A stretch of 64,000 nt of DNA from Sphingobium psychrophilum (lineage in GTDB: Bacteria; Pseudomonadota; Alphaproteobacteria; Sphingomonadales; Sphingomonadaceae). Positions within the stretch are counted from its first letter, which is position 1, and each line of letters starts with the position of its first letter. Of this stretch, positions 1 to 8,013 are shown in pieces. Made by a program: the position numbers and the translations under genes. The DNA lies in contig NZ_JABBFV010000001.1 in the NCBI RefSeq assembly GCF_012927105.1, forward strand, positions 372,001-436,000, in the 5' to 3' direction. Under the pieces are notes generated by a model, which was not told where the DNA came from, did no database searches, and saw only the letters and a list, made by a program, of their open reading frames with translations.

Positions 1-202
1 AGAAGGCGAGGGCGAGGCTGCCATAAGAGGCCATCAACTGCGCCGAGGGCGAGGAGGAGGGGAAGAAGAGCGAGGGGAAGATCAGGCTGGCGGCGGTGGC
101 GTAGATGTAAAAGTCGTAAAATTCGACCGCCGTGCCGATCAGGCTGGCCGACAGCACCCGTTTGTGCCGCCACATTTCGCCGATGCCGTTGGTTGCTGTC
201 AT
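1..202 (-). CDS. MFS transporter, partial (amino-terminal end)
   Basis: Only the first 67 residues are in the window; the gene continues past the left edge. The ATG at 202 opens a frame reading MTATNGIGEMWRHKR followed by a hydrophobic stretch with GTAVEFYDFYIY. This FY-DFYIYATA pattern in the first membrane segment is typical of metabolite:H+ symporter (MHS, ProP/KgtP-like) members of the major facilitator superfamily. The substrate cannot be told from this fragment. The start is fixed by the ATG just before a short cytoplasmic tail; no strong Shine-Dalgarno sequence is visible. Confidence 0.75.
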   Translation of the reverse strand, partial: MTATNGIGEMWRHKRVLSASLIGTAVEFYDFYIYATAASLIFPSLFFPSSSPSAQLMASYGSLALAF

Positions 203-242
203 CTCTTCTCGCCCGCCCTACTTTAGCCGTTTTGATCGATGC

Positions 243-308
243 GTTCCCCGGCGAAGGCCGGGGTCCAGTTCCCACGGCAGGACTAGACCCCGGCCTTCGC
301 CGGGGAAC
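243..308. repeat. Palindromic intergenic repeat, 23-bp perfect arms
   Basis: Arms 243-265 and 286-308 are perfect inverted copies (core GGCGAAGGCC) around a 20-bp spacer. It lies between the convergent 3' end of the TrmH gene and the start of the MFS gene. Related palindromes occur at 11096-11168 and 15827-15892. It resembles REP-type elements common in sphingomonads; it could also stop transcription of the TrmH gene. Confidence 0.8.
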
Positions 309-316
309 GTGATGGC

Positions 317-1114
317 CTATCGTCGTCGTTTCTGGTTCAACAATTCATAGGCCATGACCGCCGTTGCCACCGCCGCGTTCAGGCTGTCCGCCTTGCCCAG
401 CATCGGCATCTTGACCAGCTGGTCGCATTCCGCCTCGTAGCTTTCCGGCAGGCCCTGCGCTTCGTTGCCGACCAGCAGGAAGCTGGGGCTGGCGTAGCGG
501 GGTTCCTGATAATCCTGGGTGGCCTTCAGGCTGGTGCCGATCAGTTCGCCCGGCCCCTGACGCAACCATGGCAGGAAGTCGTCCCAGCGTGCCTGGGTGA
601 TCGATTGGGTGAAGAGGGCACCCATGGAGGCGCGGACCGATTCGACCGAGAAGGGATCGACGCAATCGTCTATCAGGATCAGGCCGCCCGCGCCCACGGC
701 GTCGCCGGTGCGCAATATGGTGCCGAGGTTGCCAGGGTCGCGCAGCGACTGGGCGACGATCCAGATGTCGGCTTTGCTGCGGTCCAGCGTGTCGAGCGGG
801 GTGAGGCGGTCGCGATAGACGCCGACCACGGCCTGGGCATTGTCCTTGCCGCTGATCTTCGACAGGATGTCGGGCGTTGTTTCGATGACGTCGCCGCCGG
901 TCGCCTCCATCGCATCGATCAGGTCGAGCGCGAGTGGGTGGGTGGAGCCGGCGTGGAACAGCATTTCGGGCAGCACGCCTTCCTCGCGCGCTTCGGTCAG
1001 GATGCGCAAGCCTTCGGCCAGAAACAGCCCCTCGGCCTTGCGATGCTTCTTTTCGCGCAAGCTGCGGACGCGCTTCACCAGCGGGTTGGAAAATCCGGTG
1101 ATTTCGCGTGCCAC
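317..1114 (-). CDS. TrmH/SpoU family RNA 2'-O-ribose methyltransferase
   Basis: About 265 residues. It likely transfers a methyl group from S-adenosylmethionine to the 2'-OH of a ribose in rRNA or tRNA. The N-terminal part (REITGFSNPLVKRVRSLREKKHRK) matches the SpoU substrate-binding domain. The C-terminal part has the trefoil-knot motifs: RDPGNLGTILRTGDA (motif 1), LLVGNEAQGLP (motif 2) and KADSLNAAVATAVMAYEL (motif 3). I chose the GTG at 1114 because family members begin close to REITGFSNP; an upstream ATG at 1174 would add 20 residues with no family resemblance. The target nucleotide is unknown. The gene is divergent from the permease gene at 1246. Confidence 0.88.
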   Translation of the reverse strand: MAREITGFSNPLVKRVRSLREKKHRKAEGLFLAEGLRILTEAREEGVLPEMLFHAGSTHPLALDLIDAMEATGGDVIETTPDILSKISGKDNAQAVVGVYRDRLTPLDTLDRSKADIWIVAQSLRDPGNLGTILRTGDAVGAGGLILIDDCVDPFSVESVRASMGALFTQSITQARWDDFLPWLRQGPGELIGTSLKATQDYQEPRYASPSFLLVGNEAQGLPESYEAECDQLVKMPMLGKADSLNAAVATAVMAYELLNQKRRR

Positions 1115-1245
1115 GGTAGCTGCTGGTCCCAAATGAGCGCAAGGAAGCGGCTTCCTTAGCCACGGAATGTCCAAAAGGACAGGGGGAAGCCGCTGCGCCG
1201 CGTTCCGCGATGGATTTGGGCCGCGAATTTTGCGAAGGGTCGGCG

Positions 1246-2367
1246 ATGGACGTCAAAACACCCCCGCCGCCAGCGACCGCGAACCCGGTTCCGCCCCTGC
1301 ATGTCTCGCCCAAAATCGAGGACGGATTTTTCCTGGGCGTCGTGCTGATCGTGTCCATCGCCTTCGCGATGGTGATCGAGCCTTTCTTTGCCGCCGTGCT
1401 GTGGGGCGTGATCGCCGCCATCCTGTTCGCCCCGCTCAACCGGCAGATATTGTCGGCCATGCCCAAGCATCGCAACGGCGCGGCGCTGATCACCCTGCTC
1501 CTGATCCTGGGGGTGGTGATCGTCCCGGCCTTCGTCCTGGGGGCGGCCTTGTTGCAGGAAGGCGCTTATTTTTACGCCAAGGTCCAGTCGGGCGAGATTA
1601 ACTTCGCACGATTGTTCGGGCAGGTCGTCGCGGCGCTGCCCGATTGGGCGACGCCCTATCTGCGACGGTTGGGCTTGACCAATTTCTATGCCGCGCAGGA
1701 TATGGTGACAAAGGGCATCACCAGCAGTTTCCGCACGCTGGCGACGCAGGCGGTCCAGATCGGGCAGAGCGCGTTCAGCTTTTTCGTGGCGCTGGGCGTG
1801 ATGCTGTACCTGACCTATTTCCTGCTGCGCGACGGGGAATTGTTGTCGCAGCGCATCGCGGCGGCTGCCCCGCTGCGCGCCAGCCAGCGTCAGGCGCTGA
1901 TCCAGCAGTTCGTGGTCGTCATCCGCGCTACGATCAAGGGCAGCCTCGTCGTCGCCATCGTGCAGGGGCTGATCGGCGGCATCGTCTTCTGGGCGCTGGG
2001 CATAGAGGGGGCGCTGCTGTGGGGGGTGCTGATGGGCGCGCTGTCGCTGTTGCCCGCGGTCGGCACGGCGATCGTCTGGGTGCCGGTGGCGATCTATCTG
2101 TTTGCGACCGGAGCGATCTGGCAGGGGGGCGTGCTGGTGGCGTGCGGCGCGCTGGTCATCGGATCGGTCGACAATGTGCTGCGCCCGATCCTGGTCGGGC
2201 GGGAGACGCGAATCCCCGATTATGTCGTGCTGATATCGACGCTGGGCGGGCTGGAGATGTTTGGTTTCAACGGCATCGTCATCGGCCCGGTGATCGCGGC
2301 GCTGTTCATCGCGACCTGGGATATCTTCACGCGGATGCGGAGCGCGGCGGAGACGGCGGAGGGGTGA
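1246..2367 (+). CDS. AI-2E family (TqsA/YdiK-like) membrane transporter
   Basis: 373 residues, a polytopic inner-membrane protein of the AI-2 exporter superfamily (PF01594). A proline-rich cytoplasmic N terminus is followed by paired hydrophobic helices, a central soluble stretch (about 100-190) and a C-terminal membrane block with the family-like segment GSVDNVLRPILVGRE and later GGLEMFGFNGIVIGPVIAAL. Family members export signals such as AI-2, or act as antiporters, so the substrate is not assignable. The ATG at 1246 is preferred over the in-frame ATG at 1210 because GAAGGG lies at a good distance upstream of it. Confidence 0.85.
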   Translation: MDVKTPPPPATANPVPPLHVSPKIEDGFFLGVVLIVSIAFAMVIEPFFAAVLWGVIAAILFAPLNRQILSAMPKHRNGAALITLLLILGVVIVPAFVLGAALLQEGAYFYAKVQSGEINFARLFGQVVAALPDWATPYLRRLGLTNFYAAQDMVTKGITSSFRTLATQAVQIGQSAFSFFVALGVMLYLTYFLLRDGELLSQRIAAAAPLRASQRQALIQQFVVVIRATIKGSLVVAIVQGLIGGIVFWALGIEGALLWGVLMGALSLLPAVGTAIVWVPVAIYLFATGAIWQGGVLVACGALVIGSVDNVLRPILVGRETRIPDYVVLISTLGGLEMFGFNGIVIGPVIAALFIATWDIFTRMRSAAETAEG

Positions 2368-2820
2368 GAGTCGCGCGTCGCGGCGAAGTATACACCGTTG
2401 TCGGGTGAATCGGGCAATAGTGCCGGTGAAGCCATCGGGACGTAACGCTTGGGCCATGGCGACGCTGCTCTTGCGTAACAGGTGGGTCATAGCGACGCGC
2501 CATTGACGCGACGCCCGAGCGACAGGTGCGCGGCGGGGCGGCGTTACGGCGGTGGTCATGCAGGGCGCGCGGGGGGGGGTGGTCCATCTTTCAGGATAGA
2601 CCAGAGAAAATCCTACATTGGAAGGGGGTTGGGAAAGAGGTTTGGTTTCATGGTTGCAGGCTCGCTGCGCTCGCCACCCACCCCTGACCCCTCCCTTGAA
2701 AGGGAGGGGGATGTCTTGAGGCGACCATTTTTGCCGTTACGCCCGCATTGCCCCGATCCCGTTTGCCGACGTTAGACCGCGGTGCCAATGTGAGGCTACG
2801 GATTGAGGGAGAAGTGAGGC
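2368..2820. other. Gene-poor stretch, 453 bp
   Basis: No convincing gene was found. The left part contains repeated GC-rich words around GGCGACGC and a run of nine G's near 2570. The right part holds a repeat element (2660-2710) that recurs near 41.2 kb. The short open frames here have no ribosome site and no recognisable protein pattern. The stretch separates core genes from a less GC-rich orphan gene, so it may be a junction of acquired DNA. Confidence 0.5.
2660..2710. repeat. Dispersed repeat element (copy 1)
   Basis: About 50 bp that is nearly identical to 41196-41246. It has a CGCTCGCCACCCACCCC lead followed by the hairpin CCCTCCCTT-GA-AAGGGAGGG (arms 2689-2697 and 2700-2708). A related hairpin without the lead is at 21047-21068. 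It looks like a REP-type intergenic element. Confidence 0.75.
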
Positions 2821-3267
2821 ATGACAGCGAGTCCGGAGCAGTTGCATTCGGCATTTTCCTATTGCGTTGATTTCGCGAAGCACATGCTTGAAGATAGTGG
2901 GTCATTCCTGCCATTCGGAGCCGCGCTGAGCACTTCGGGCGATGTCAAAGCTGTTGCCGGATGGAACGGAGAAGAACACCCTGCACCCGCCGAGATATAT
3001 CAACTTTTGTCGTCGGCTCTCAGAGATGAGGCTACCAACAAAACGATTGCCGGATCAGCGGTCGCCGTCGATGTAAACATTCCTGCTGCTTACGATCCAC
3101 CCCTACCAGATGGCATTAGGGTCCGTCTCGAAGGTGATGGCTATTCTCGTTACATATACGTGCCATACGTGATTAAGATGTCTGGTCTTTTGCGGCGTAA
3201 GCGAGAGGTCAAGCTTGCGGAGCCGTTTTCAGTCGAGGTTCCAGCCGAAGTTTTTGCTGTGCGGTGA
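2821..3267 (+). CDS. Hypothetical protein, less GC-rich orphan
   Basis: 148 residues, family not recognised. The start is supported by the purine-rich GAGGGAGAAGTGAGG just before the ATG at 2821. No signal peptide or membrane helix is visible. It has a mixed helical N-terminal half and a more beta-like C-terminal half (RVRLEGDGYSRYIYVPYVI). Base and codon use differ from the neighbours: A/T-ending codons are common, unlike the strongly G/C-ending core genes. This suggests recent acquisition. The N-terminal half (a small soluble helical region, then GAALSTSGDV) loosely recalls immunity-like proteins of contact-dependent systems, but this is only an impression and no toxin gene is adjacent. Confidence 0.65.
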   Translation: MTASPEQLHSAFSYCVDFAKHMLEDSGSFLPFGAALSTSGDVKAVAGWNGEEHPAPAEIYQLLSSALRDEATNKTIAGSAVAVDVNIPAAYDPPLPDGIRVRLEGDGYSRYIYVPYVIKMSGLLRRKREVKLAEPFSVEVPAEVFAVR

Positions 3268-3334
3268 CCGCTATCTGGTGCAGCGTCACAAAAGCTGACA
3301 GTCTCCTTCCCACCCATCCCAGACAACCGCAGCC

Positions 3335-3607
3335 TCACTCCTCGCCGAACTTGTCCTCGACCAGGGTGACGAGTTTGCCCAGCGAATCGGCGGCTTCGGG
3401 GCCGGTGGCCTTGATGGTGATGCTGTCGCCCATGGCGGCGCCCAGCATCATCAGGCCCATGATCGACGTGCCGGTGACATGGTTGCCATCCTTGCTGACG
3501 AGGATGTCGGAGGGGAGGCCGCTGGCCAGGGTCACGAATTTGGCGCTGGCGCGGGCGTGAAGGCCGCGTTTGTTACTGATCCTGACGTCCTGGCTGATTT
3601 CGTTCAT
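3335..3607 (-). CDS. ptsH: HPr family phosphocarrier of the nitrogen-type PTS
   Basis: 90 residues, the usual HPr length. It accepts phosphate from enzyme I (PtsP) on a histidine and passes it to EIIA. The active-site motif GLHARAS places the phosphorylated His at 17. The GTSIMGLMML segment carries Ser48, the expected regulatory serine for HPr kinase. Its start overlaps the stop of the upstream EIIA gene (ATGA), so the two are translationally coupled. No sugar permease (EIIB/C) is nearby, which fits a regulatory PTS. The matching kinase gene lies three genes upstream at 4960-5397. Confidence 0.93.
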   Translation of the reverse strand: MNEISQDVRISNKRGLHARASAKFVTLASGLPSDILVSKDGNHVTGTSIMGLMMLGAAMGDSITIKATGPEAADSLGKLVTLVEDKFGEE

Positions 3608-4008
3608 GTGCTACTGCCCAACAATTCCGATGCGACGCTGATATATTTCTGCCCGGCTTCGCGCGCGGCCGCAACCGCAGCGCGCACGTCCATCACCTTG
3701 CGCGCGCTTTCCAGGCGAATGAGCATGGGCAGATTAATGCCGGCGATCACCTCTATCTCGCCCGCCTTGAGCAATGAGATGGCGAGGTTGGAGGGTGTGC
3801 CGCCGAACAGGTCGGTCAGCAGGATGACGCCCGATCCGTCCTGCACGCGGGCGACCGCCGTCGCGATGTCGGCGCGGCGCAATTCCATGTCGTCTTCCGG
3901 CCCGATGCAGATCGTTTCGATCTGCTGCTGCGGGCCGACCACATGTTCCATGGCCACGACAAATTCGGTCGCCAGCGACCCATGGGTGACGAGTACGAGT
4001 CCAATCAT
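3604..4008 (-). CDS. PTS EIIA component, mannose/fructose type
   Basis: 134 residues, the expected size of a lone EIIA-Man domain (PF03610). MIGLVLVTHGSLATEF places the phospho-accepting histidine at 9; LTDLFGGTPSNLA is the second family signature. It receives phosphate from HPr and most likely acts as a signalling protein, since no EIIB, EIIC or EIID partners are present. The longer open frame beginning at 4287 is rejected because it reads through rapZ in another frame; the ATG at 4008 begins exactly at the family motif. It sits 22 bp downstream of rapZ and overlaps ptsH by 4 bp, so it is in the same operon. Confidence 0.92.
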   Translation of the reverse strand: MIGLVLVTHGSLATEFVVAMEHVVGPQQQIETICIGPEDDMELRRADIATAVARVQDGSGVILLTDLFGGTPSNLAISLLKAGEIEVIAGINLPMLIRLESARKVMDVRAAVAAAREAGQKYISVASELLGSST

Positions 4009-4030
4009 GTGCTTTTGCGGCCCACCTGCT

Positions 4031-4963
4031 TCATGATACTGCTTTCGGGCCTCCCGAACGGCGCTTCTCCAGACTATCCTGGGGCGTCGATTCAATATTG
4101 CGGTGCAAGACCGTGGGCGAAAAGCCCGCATCTTGCAAGTAGTTCGCGACGCGCTCTGCCACATGGACCGAACGATGCTTGCCCCCGGTGCAGCCGAAGG
4201 CGACGGTGATATAGGCTTTCCCGCCTTCCGAATAGCGGGGCAGCAGGGTGGCGAGCAGATCCTCGATCTTGCCGACCGCTTCCTCATAGGCGGGATCGGC
4301 CTGGATATAGGCGGCGACGTCCGGGTCTTGCCCGGTCTTGGGCCGAAGGTTGGCGTCCCAGTGCGGATTGCGCAGGAAGCGCATGTCGAACATCAGGTCG
4401 GCGTTGCGTGGTACGCCGCGAGAGAAGCCGAAGGAGAGGATTGTCAGGACCGGGTCCGACAGCCGTTCGCGCGAAAAGCGGCTGCGAATTTCCTGCTGTA
4501 GCGAGTTGCTGGTGAAGCCGGTGGTATCGATCACCTGGGTCGCCCAGCGGCGGAGCGGTTCGGTCAGTTCGCGTTCGCGCGCGATGCCGTCGGCGGCCGG
4601 GCGGTCGAGCGCGAGCGGATGACGGCGGCGGGTTTCGGCGAAGCGGCGCTCCAGTTCGGTGCCGGAGCAATCGAGGAACAGCGTTTCGATGTCGTGGCCG
4701 TGGCGTTCGCGCATCGCCTTGATCCGCTTAACGATGGCGTTGGCGTCGAAATCGCGGGTGCGCGCGTCAATGCCCAGCGCCAGAGGGCGCTCGTCCGCGC
4801 CGGCATGGCCCGCGGGCAGGGGGGTGTCGAGCAGCCGGTCGAGCAGGACGAGGGGAAGGTTGTCGACCACTTCCCAGCCCATATCCTCCAGCGTCTTGAG
4901 CGCGGTGGTCTTGCCCGCGCCCGACAGGCCGGAGAGCAGCAAGATGGTCTTGGGCGGGGTCAT
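4031..4963 (-). CDS. rapZ: RapZ-type nucleotide-binding RNase adapter protein
   Basis: 310 residues. Walker A is GLSGAGKTT (Lys18), and the C-terminal domain carries the family signature FGCTGGKHRSV, which binds small RNA or amino-sugar in E. coli RapZ. In enterobacteria RapZ delivers GlmZ to RNase E; that target is not established in alphaproteobacteria. The gene starts inside the end of hprK (4-bp ATGA overlap at 4960-4963) and precedes the EIIA and HPr genes. Linkage to PTS(Ntr) genes is conserved across proteobacteria. Confidence 0.92.
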   Translation of the reverse strand: MTPPKTILLLSGLSGAGKTTALKTLEDMGWEVVDNLPLVLLDRLLDTPLPAGHAGADERPLALGIDARTRDFDANAIVKRIKAMRERHGHDIETLFLDCSGTELERRFAETRRRHPLALDRPAADGIARERELTEPLRRWATQVIDTTGFTSNSLQQEIRSRFSRERLSDPVLTILSFGFSRGVPRNADLMFDMRFLRNPHWDANLRPKTGQDPDVAAYIQADPAYEEAVGKIEDLLATLLPRYSEGGKAYITVAFGCTGGKHRSVHVAERVANYLQDAGFSPTVLHRNIESTPQDSLEKRRSGGPKAVS

Positions 4964-5397
4964 GGCGCAAGTCCGAGGGATTTCAGCGCCAGTTCGACCT
5001 TGATCGGGGCGGAGGCTTCGAACGGGGCGATCTTGATGACGGGCACGTCGATGCCCGCGACGGCGCGGAACAGCGGCTCAAGCGGCATACGATCGACGAT
5101 GTCGAACAGGTCGGCGAGCAGGGCCACCGGCGCATCCTGCGACACGGGCATCGCGATAATGCCGAGGCCGCGTACCTCCATCTTGCCCCGGATCGTGTCG
5201 GGGGCGGTGGCGACCAGTCGCCCGTCGATGCGTTTGACCAGCGTGTAATCGTCACTGACGAGGATGCCGCCGCGGTCGATCAGGCGCAGGCCGAGGTCCG
5301 ACTTGCCGCTGCCGCTGGGGCCGCACAGCAGCACGACACGGCCAGCAATGGCCACGCTCGTTGCATGCAGCGTTTCTGATGAAAGTGCGCGCGCCAT
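4960..5397 (-). CDS. hprK: HPr kinase/phosphorylase, short alphaproteobacterial form
   Basis: 145 residues, about half the length of the Firmicutes enzyme: the N-terminal domain is absent and only the catalytic domain remains. The P-loop is GPSGSGKS (26-33), followed by the VSDD segment and the signature MEVRGLGI. It phosphorylates HPr on serine (Ser48 here). This short form is normal for alphaproteobacteria and is not a truncation event. It lies between chvG and rapZ in the same transcriptional direction. Confidence 0.92.
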   Translation of the reverse strand: MARALSSETLHATSVAIAGRVVLLCGPSGSGKSDLGLRLIDRGGILVSDDYTLVKRIDGRLVATAPDTIRGKMEVRGLGIIAMPVSQDAPVALLADLFDIVDRMPLEPLFRAVAGIDVPVIKIAPFEASAPIKVELALKSLGLAP

Positions 5398-5461
5398 ATC
5401 CCCGACATCCTCTTAACCTGTGTTGGCCGTGATGGAAATGCCGTTGCGGCGGCCTTTCGTC

Positions 5462-7063
5462 CTATTCCGAAACGATGCCCGGATCGCGCTCCACCGCCAT
5501 GGGCAGGCGCAGGATGAAACGGGCGCCGCTCTGCGCATCTTCCCGGTCCCCGATGCCGATCTTGCCCTGATGCCCTTCGATGATCGACCGGGCGATGGCG
5601 AGGCCCAGGCCCGAATGTTTGCCGAACGCCTCCCCCTCCGGCCGGACGCTGTGGAAACGGCGGAAAATATGTTCGCGTTCGGATGGCGGGACGCCCGGTC
5701 CTTCATCCTCGACGCTGACCAGCACTTCATGGTCGGCGACGGTGGCGATGATCTGAACCAGGCCGTCGTCAGGGGAGAAGGAGATGGCGTTGTCGATCAG
5801 ATTGTCGAGCACGCGGATCAGCCGGCCTTCCTCGCCCAGCACCACCGCGACATCCTTGCGCGGGCGGGCAAAGGCGAGGCGGACGCCGCGCGGCACGCCG
5901 CGCGCTTCGCGGGCGATCACCATCCGTTCGATGAGGAGGCCAAGGTCGATCGGCTCGAATCGGGTGCGGGACAGTTCAGCGTCAACGCGCGAGGCTTCGG
6001 CAATGTCGGTGACGAGCCGGTCGAGCCGGCGCACATCATCCTGTGCGATCGCCATGAGTTGATCGCGCAGGTCGATCCGGTCCGCACCCACCCGATCGAG
6101 CGCATCGAGCGCGGAACGTAGCGAGGCGATCGGGTTTTTGAGTTCGTGGCTGACATCGGCGGCGAAGGCGTCGGTCGCGTCGATCCGCTGGCGCAGCGCA
6201 ATGCTCATGTCCGACAGGGCGCGGGCGAGCATCCCGATCTCGTCGCGCCGTTCGGGCAGACGCGGCACGGTGACTTCGCGTGCGCGGCCCAGGCGGACAC
6301 GCACGGCGGCGCGGGCGAGGCGCTGGAGCGGCTGGACGATGGTGCGGGCCAGGAACAGCGAGAGCAGGATCGAGGCGAGCGCCGCGACGCCCAGCACCAT
6401 GCTGAAGCGTAGACGTTCTGCGCGCACGATACGGGTGATGTCGCGGGCATTTTCAGTCGCCAGCAGCGCCGTTCCGTCGCGCATCCCGACCGCTGCGGAG
6501 ATCATGAAGGTGCGGTCGGGGGCGTAGCGGTTCATCGCATGTTGCTGCCCCGTCTTGCGCGCCAGCAGCAGTTCGGGCCAGGCATCGGCCCGATCGACCG
6601 CCGGTTCGATGAAGTCCGGCGGACGATCAGCCGACACGATCCGGTCGATCGCCTTGTCGAGGAAGCGGGCGACGTGGCGCTGCCATCCCTCCTCCGACGG
6701 CAGGCGCAGCCGATAGCGCGGCGCGTTCATCGCGAAACTGTCGGCGATCAGGCCGCCGCCCTTTGCATAGCGGCGCACCCGGTCGCCGGTCTGGCGCGCA
6801 TAGGCGGCGATCAGCGCGTCGTGACGATCGGCCGGCGCGTTTTCAAGGCCGATGGCCAGCAGTTTGAGTTCGCGCGCGGACTGTTCCAGCCGGGCGTCGA
6901 CGATGCGCGTGCGATAGCTGTCGAGATAGAAGAAGCCCCCCGCCAGCAGCGCCAGCGCGAAGACGTTGACGGCCAGGATACGCGGCGTGAGGCTGATCCG
7001 GCCGGACCAGCGCAAGCCGGTATCGCCGCCGTCATTCTTCCGAGAAACGATATCCGGCGCCAT
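5462..7063 (-). CDS. chvG: Sensor histidine kinase ChvG (ExoS-like)
   Basis: About 533 residues. Transmembrane helix 1 is near 20-42 ([20 protein letters not shown]), followed by a periplasmic sensor of about 180 residues, helix 2 near 230-255, a HAMP linker, a HisKA domain with DVSHELKNP (phospho-acceptor His306) and a HATPase domain with [16 protein letters not shown] and GLGLAIA. It pairs with ChvI; in alphaproteobacteria this pair senses acid or envelope stress and controls exopolysaccharide and host-association genes. The ATG at 7063 overlaps the chvI stop by 32 bp; a downstream TTG inside the first residues is an alternative. The gene leads into hprK. Confidence 0.9.
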   Translation of the reverse strand: MAPDIVSRKNDGGDTGLRWSGRISLTPRILAVNVFALALLAGGFFYLDSYRTRIVDARLEQSARELKLLAIGLENAPADRHDALIAAYARQTGDRVRRYAKGGGLIADSFAMNAPRYRLRLPSEEGWQRHVARFLDKAIDRIVSADRPPDFIEPAVDRADAWPELLLARKTGQQHAMNRYAPDRTFMISAAVGMRDGTALLATENARDITRIVRAERLRFSMVLGVAALASILLSLFLARTIVQPLQRLARAAVRVRLGRAREVTVPRLPERRDEIGMLARALSDMSIALRQRIDATDAFAADVSHELKNPIASLRSALDALDRVGADRIDLRDQLMAIAQDDVRRLDRLVTDIAEASRVDAELSRTRFEPIDLGLLIERMVIAREARGVPRGVRLAFARPRKDVAVVLGEEGRLIRVLDNLIDNAISFSPDDGLVQIIATVADHEVLVSVEDEGPGVPPSEREHIFRRFHSVRPEGEAFGKHSGLGLAIARSIIEGHQGKIGIGDREDAQSGARFILRLPMAVERDPGIVSE

Positions 7064-7736
7064 AGAGGGTGTCGATTGCATTGAAGTCGGAATCCACCTC
7101 GCGGAACTTGCGCCGCAGCCGCTTGATATGGCTGTCGATCGTGCGGTCGTCGACATAGACGTCGTCCTGATAGGCGGCGTCCATCAACTGATTACGGTTC
7201 TTGACCACGCCGGGGCGCTGCGCAAGGGTTTCCAGAATCAGAAATTCGGTGACGGTCAGGGTAACGTCCTGGCCGTTCCACTTCACCCGATGGCGCGCCG
7301 GGTCCATTTCCAGCCGGCCGCGAACGATGGGGTCGGCGACTGGCTGGTCGGGCGCGTCGGGTGTCTTGCTGACTTCGGCGCGGCGCAGGATGGCGCGGAT
7401 GCGCGCCAGCAGCAGCCGCTGCGAAAATGGTTTGGCGATATAATCGTCCGCGCCCATGGCCAGGCCCAGCGCCTCGTCCAGTTCGTCCGCCTTCGACGTC
7501 AGGAAGATGACGGGCATCTGGCTTTTTTCGCGCAGGCGGCGCAGCAATTCCAGCCCGTCCATGCGGGGCATCTTGATATCGAACACGGCCAGGTCGGCCG
7601 GATTGTCGAGCAGCGCCTTCAACGCGCCTTCGGGGTCGGAATAGATGCGCGTCAGAAAACCTTCGGTCTGCAGCGCGATCGACACCGATGTCAGGATATT
7701 CTTGTCGTCATCCACCAGGGCGATGGTTGCGGTCAT
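7032..7736 (-). CDS. chvI: Response regulator ChvI (OmpR/PhoB family)
   Basis: 234 residues. The receiver domain (1-120) has the acidic pocket DDD at 9-11, phospho-accepting Asp53 in [11 protein letters not shown], and the conserved lysine in FLTSK. The C-terminal winged-helix DNA-binding domain ends in [13 protein letters not shown], typical of ChvI. It is first in the minus-strand operon chvI-chvG-hprK-rapZ-EIIA-ptsH and divergent from pckA. In other alphaproteobacteria ChvI neighbours pckA in the same way. Confidence 0.92.
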   Translation of the reverse strand: MTATIALVDDDKNILTSVSIALQTEGFLTRIYSDPEGALKALLDNPADLAVFDIKMPRMDGLELLRRLREKSQMPVIFLTSKADELDEALGLAMGADDYIAKPFSQRLLLARIRAILRRAEVSKTPDAPDQPVADPIVRGRLEMDPARHRVKWNGQDVTLTVTEFLILETLAQRPGVVKNRNQLMDAAYQDDVYVDDRTIDSHIKRLRRKFREVDSDFNAIDTLYGAGYRFSEE

Positions 7737-7870
7737 GCGGTGTCCCAGATGATCGTGAAAGGGGGATGGAAAGAGCGTTAGACCATGGGGGCCGGGCTCG
7801 CAAGGAAGGGGGACTGCGGTTTCACGAACATGAGTGATGAAATTCGGGACATATCGCTGCGCACGGGGAT

Positions 7871-7899
7871 TTGACGCTTTCCGTGCAAAGCCCTATGCC
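7871..7899 (+). promoter_or_regulatory. Candidate sigma-70-type promoter of pckA
   Basis: A TTGACG (-35-like, 7871-7876) is separated by 17 bp from TATGCC (-10-like, 7894-7899). It lies about 115 bp upstream of the chosen pckA start in the chvI-pckA divergent gap. The match is reasonable but unproven. The rest of the 277-bp gap shows no other clear element. Confidence 0.45.
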
Positions 7900-8013
7900 T
7901 TTGATTGTCAGCAGCAAGGGACGCCGTGCCATATAAGCGGTGCCCAAGGGGCGGATCGGTCGCGAACATGATGAATGACGCGATACGAGCACAACATATT
8001 CAGGAGCAAAGGC

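Noticed and set aside
1156..2559. A long open frame of 467 codons on the minus strand opposite the AI-2E gene
   Set aside because: Its product is a run of Arg, His, Gln and Asp with no recognisable domains, the usual antisense shadow of a GC-rich gene. The plus-strand protein has clear membrane helices and family motifs.
2327..2587. An 86-codon frame in the 2.4-2.6 kb gap
   Set aside because: It consists of proline and arginine-rich repeats without a ribosome site, and overlaps the 3' end of the permease gene.
4960..5397. The short hprK as a broken gene
   Set aside because: Its 145-residue length is the normal alphaproteobacterial form and all catalytic motifs are present.
7032..7063. The chvI/chvG overlap as a frameshift
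   Set aside because: Both frames have complete, separate domains; a 32-bp overlap or a slightly later chvG start explains it.
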